From Chara braunii (lineage: Eukaryota; Streptophyta; Charophyceae; Charales; Characeae), in the NCBI GenBank assembly GCA_003427395.1, contig BFEA01000483.1, forward strand, positions 727,630 through 758,362: 30,733 bases of DNA. Reading direction: 5' to 3'. The notes under the pieces are model-generated. The model made no database searches. It was given only the letters and a program-made list of their open reading frames with translations, and had not been told where the DNA came from. Of this stretch, positions 29,388 to 30,733 are shown piece by piece. The stretch's first letter is position 1. Each line of letters opens with the position of its first letter. Made by a program: the position numbers and the translations under genes.

Positions 29388-29453
29388 TACCTCCTTGCCC
29401 TGTCAAATCCTTTCATTATGAAGCGTCCAAATTGCCCAGAGCACCGCCCCTCT
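29388..29453 (-). repeat. Right arm of near-perfect 66-bp inverted repeat
   Basis: Reverse complement of 29097-29162. Only two bases differ, and both fall in CG dinucleotides of the left arm that read TG here on the same strand, the signature of methylated-cytosine decay. The spacer is 225 bp. Confidence 0.95.
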
Positions 29454-29487
29454 TAACCATACTTTCTGATGGAGCCCATTATTTGGC

Positions 29488-29718
29488 ACTCCATCAGAAC
29501 ATACAGAAGAACTGCATGCCCGCGATGCACGCTCTTCAGTAAGTGATCAGCTTGCAGTTCAGTTTGATCTTGAAGCCAAGTCAAGGCTACACTGTTGTGT
29601 GGACACTCCTAGGAAGTGCCCCGTGGTGGTGGGTATTTGACAGTGGTGCGAAGGCCTCTGGTCACACCAGCCATGGCTGTCTTGCTGGGGTGGCCAGCTG
29701 CCGTGGAAGGTCAGGGTG
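29488..29718 (+). repeat. Dispersed repeat R1, copy 2
   Basis: Collinear with 8715-8992 but lacks about 20 bp present in copy 1 between TTGTGTGG and CCTAGGAAGTGCC. It lies just after LINE-D and its inverted arm. No coding frame is credible. Confidence 0.75.
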
Positions 29719-30274
29719 ATTGTGACTGGCATACTTGTCTGCAGGCCCTTTGCAGACAAAAAGGCCATCTCAAGGTAGGATGTATGGCCAGGATATACCT
29801 CCCCATTTCTCAGACTGAGCAAGGGGAAATCAAACAGGGTATATCTTCACAGAGGGCCATTGGGAATGCCGAGAAAAGGCTTGGATGTGGGTATGTATGA
29901 CAGCCTGGGTCTGGCCCCACTCTGTTTTTTCCTATTTATCAGAGATATGTTTGAATTGTAGCCTGTACTTGTTAAACAGTGCTAGAATTGGGGTGTCAGA
30001 GACTGGCTAGCAGTTAATGTGAAGTGGGGCCGCGTCCTAACTGTTGCACTGTGACTAGAGTGTACCTCAAAGACAGGATTCACAGTGGGCTGAGATAATT
30101 GCAGACGTGAGCGTGGAGCAGAGGAATGGGTCCCACAGAGCTATGTTGCTGCCTGTGCGCACTTGCCAATGGCATTGTGATGTTTCGTATTGGCTGTATG
30201 TTGTGCCTTGGGTCAGTTAAACTAGGAACTCTGTGACCCCATGACACACAGTGATGGCACGGCCAGTATGCAGA

Positions 30275-30277
<3 letters not shown>
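29719..30277. other. No gene recognised
   Basis: No motif, RNA gene or repeat was recognised up to the (CT)n tract. Confidence 0.45.

Positions 30278-30359
<82 letters not shown>
30278..30359 (+). repeat. (CT)n microsatellite
   Basis: About 40 CT units, uninterrupted. Confidence 0.97.
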
Positions 30360-30363
<4 letters not shown>

Positions 30364-30672
30364 CACTAATAATAAATGAGAGGCCAGCCTACATGTAGGC
30401 AGCTGGTGCTCAACCACAATCAACGTGGACAGCCTACATGAGAGGCATAAGTAGAAGGGGAGCTGCAAGAACAAATAAAAGGGGTACCCCAAGATACTTA
30501 AGGAAGGGGAATAATGGATCTATTGTGCTCCGTGTTGCTTGCTATATAGGTAAATCTGTTTCATTGTTGGACTGGCTCATCTCAAGTGTGCCTCATTGTC
30601 TGCAATAGAGGTAAAGTTGCTTTGATCTCGGATCTACTCATCTGGGTGGAACAGGGGCTGTTGTGGTGCAAA
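30360..30672. other. No gene recognised; small palindrome
   Basis: CCTACATGTAGG (from about 30389) is a perfect 12-bp palindrome, and AGCCTACATG recurs about 42 bp later. A weak duplication (CATTGTTGGACTGGCTCATC and related words near 30600) is also present. No gene was seen. Confidence 0.4.

Positions 30673-30733
<61 letters not shown>
30673..30733 (+). repeat. (CA)n microsatellite at window edge
   Basis: Thirty CA units run off the end of the window. Confidence 0.97.

Noticed and set aside
1-30733. A novel multi-gene defence or metabolic system
   Set aside because: No intact genes, operon-like clusters or co-oriented unknown proteins exist here. All protein-like sequence is LINE-derived.

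Overview
This window looks like intergenic, transposon-packed nuclear DNA from a large eukaryotic genome. The evidence is long homopolymers and microsatellites (CT, CA, CTT, C64), an assembly gap of 55 N, no compact gene layout, decayed L1-type LINEs, tRNA-headed SINEs, terminal-inverted-repeat (TIR) elements and a retrotransposed U6 snRNA copy. The LINEs have an AP-type endonuclease and a C-terminal CCHC-like zinc finger, which is common in the green lineage. I would guess a plant or streptophyte alga (a charophyte such as Chara comes to mind), but that is an impression and not proven by the sequence. I found no intact host protein-coding gene.

Layout: 37-309 is a fold-back/TIR element built on a 117-bp tandem repeat. 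About 741-5040 is LINE-A on the + strand: a proline-rich, RGG-containing ORF1 followed by a poly-C tract and a frameshifted endonuclease, with no reverse transcriptase after it. 5.0-16.3 kb is gene-free and holds many small elements: a ~110-bp palindromic family (5635-5745 and 12589-12697), a 370-bp element with ~69-bp TIRs (6527-6896), a SINE with a clean 13-bp target-site duplication (8441-8631), a short-TIR MITE family ending in TTAAACCACCAGTACC (9014-9199, 13091-13298 and loose ends), and a U6 retropseudogene (10949-11031, minus). 16.3-18.94 kb is LINE-B (minus, RT palm to C-terminus). About 19.66-21.61 kb is LINE-C (minus, C-terminal half). A SINE-like core repeat occurs five times between 13.7 and 22.2 kb, always on the + strand.

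22.2-26.3 kb has no LINE. It carries a ~312-bp tandem duplication, a 341-bp tandem duplication with a tRNA-Ser-like segment and an exact 40-bp inverted repeat, and a 62-bp minisatellite. 26.54-29.36 kb is LINE-D (+, RT to C-terminus, catalytic motif mutated). It is followed by a near-perfect inverted copy of part of its own 3' coding end and by the second copy of a dispersed repeat also seen at 8.7 kb. The window ends in CT and CA microsatellites.

The pieces do not form a pathway. The plausible functional link is parasitic: L1-type machinery probably mobilised the SINEs and the U6 copy. Everything legible as protein is broken. No new biological system is evident. The best leads are the U6 retrocopy, the palindromic element family, the LINE-D inverted repeat and the 341-bp tRNA-like unit.
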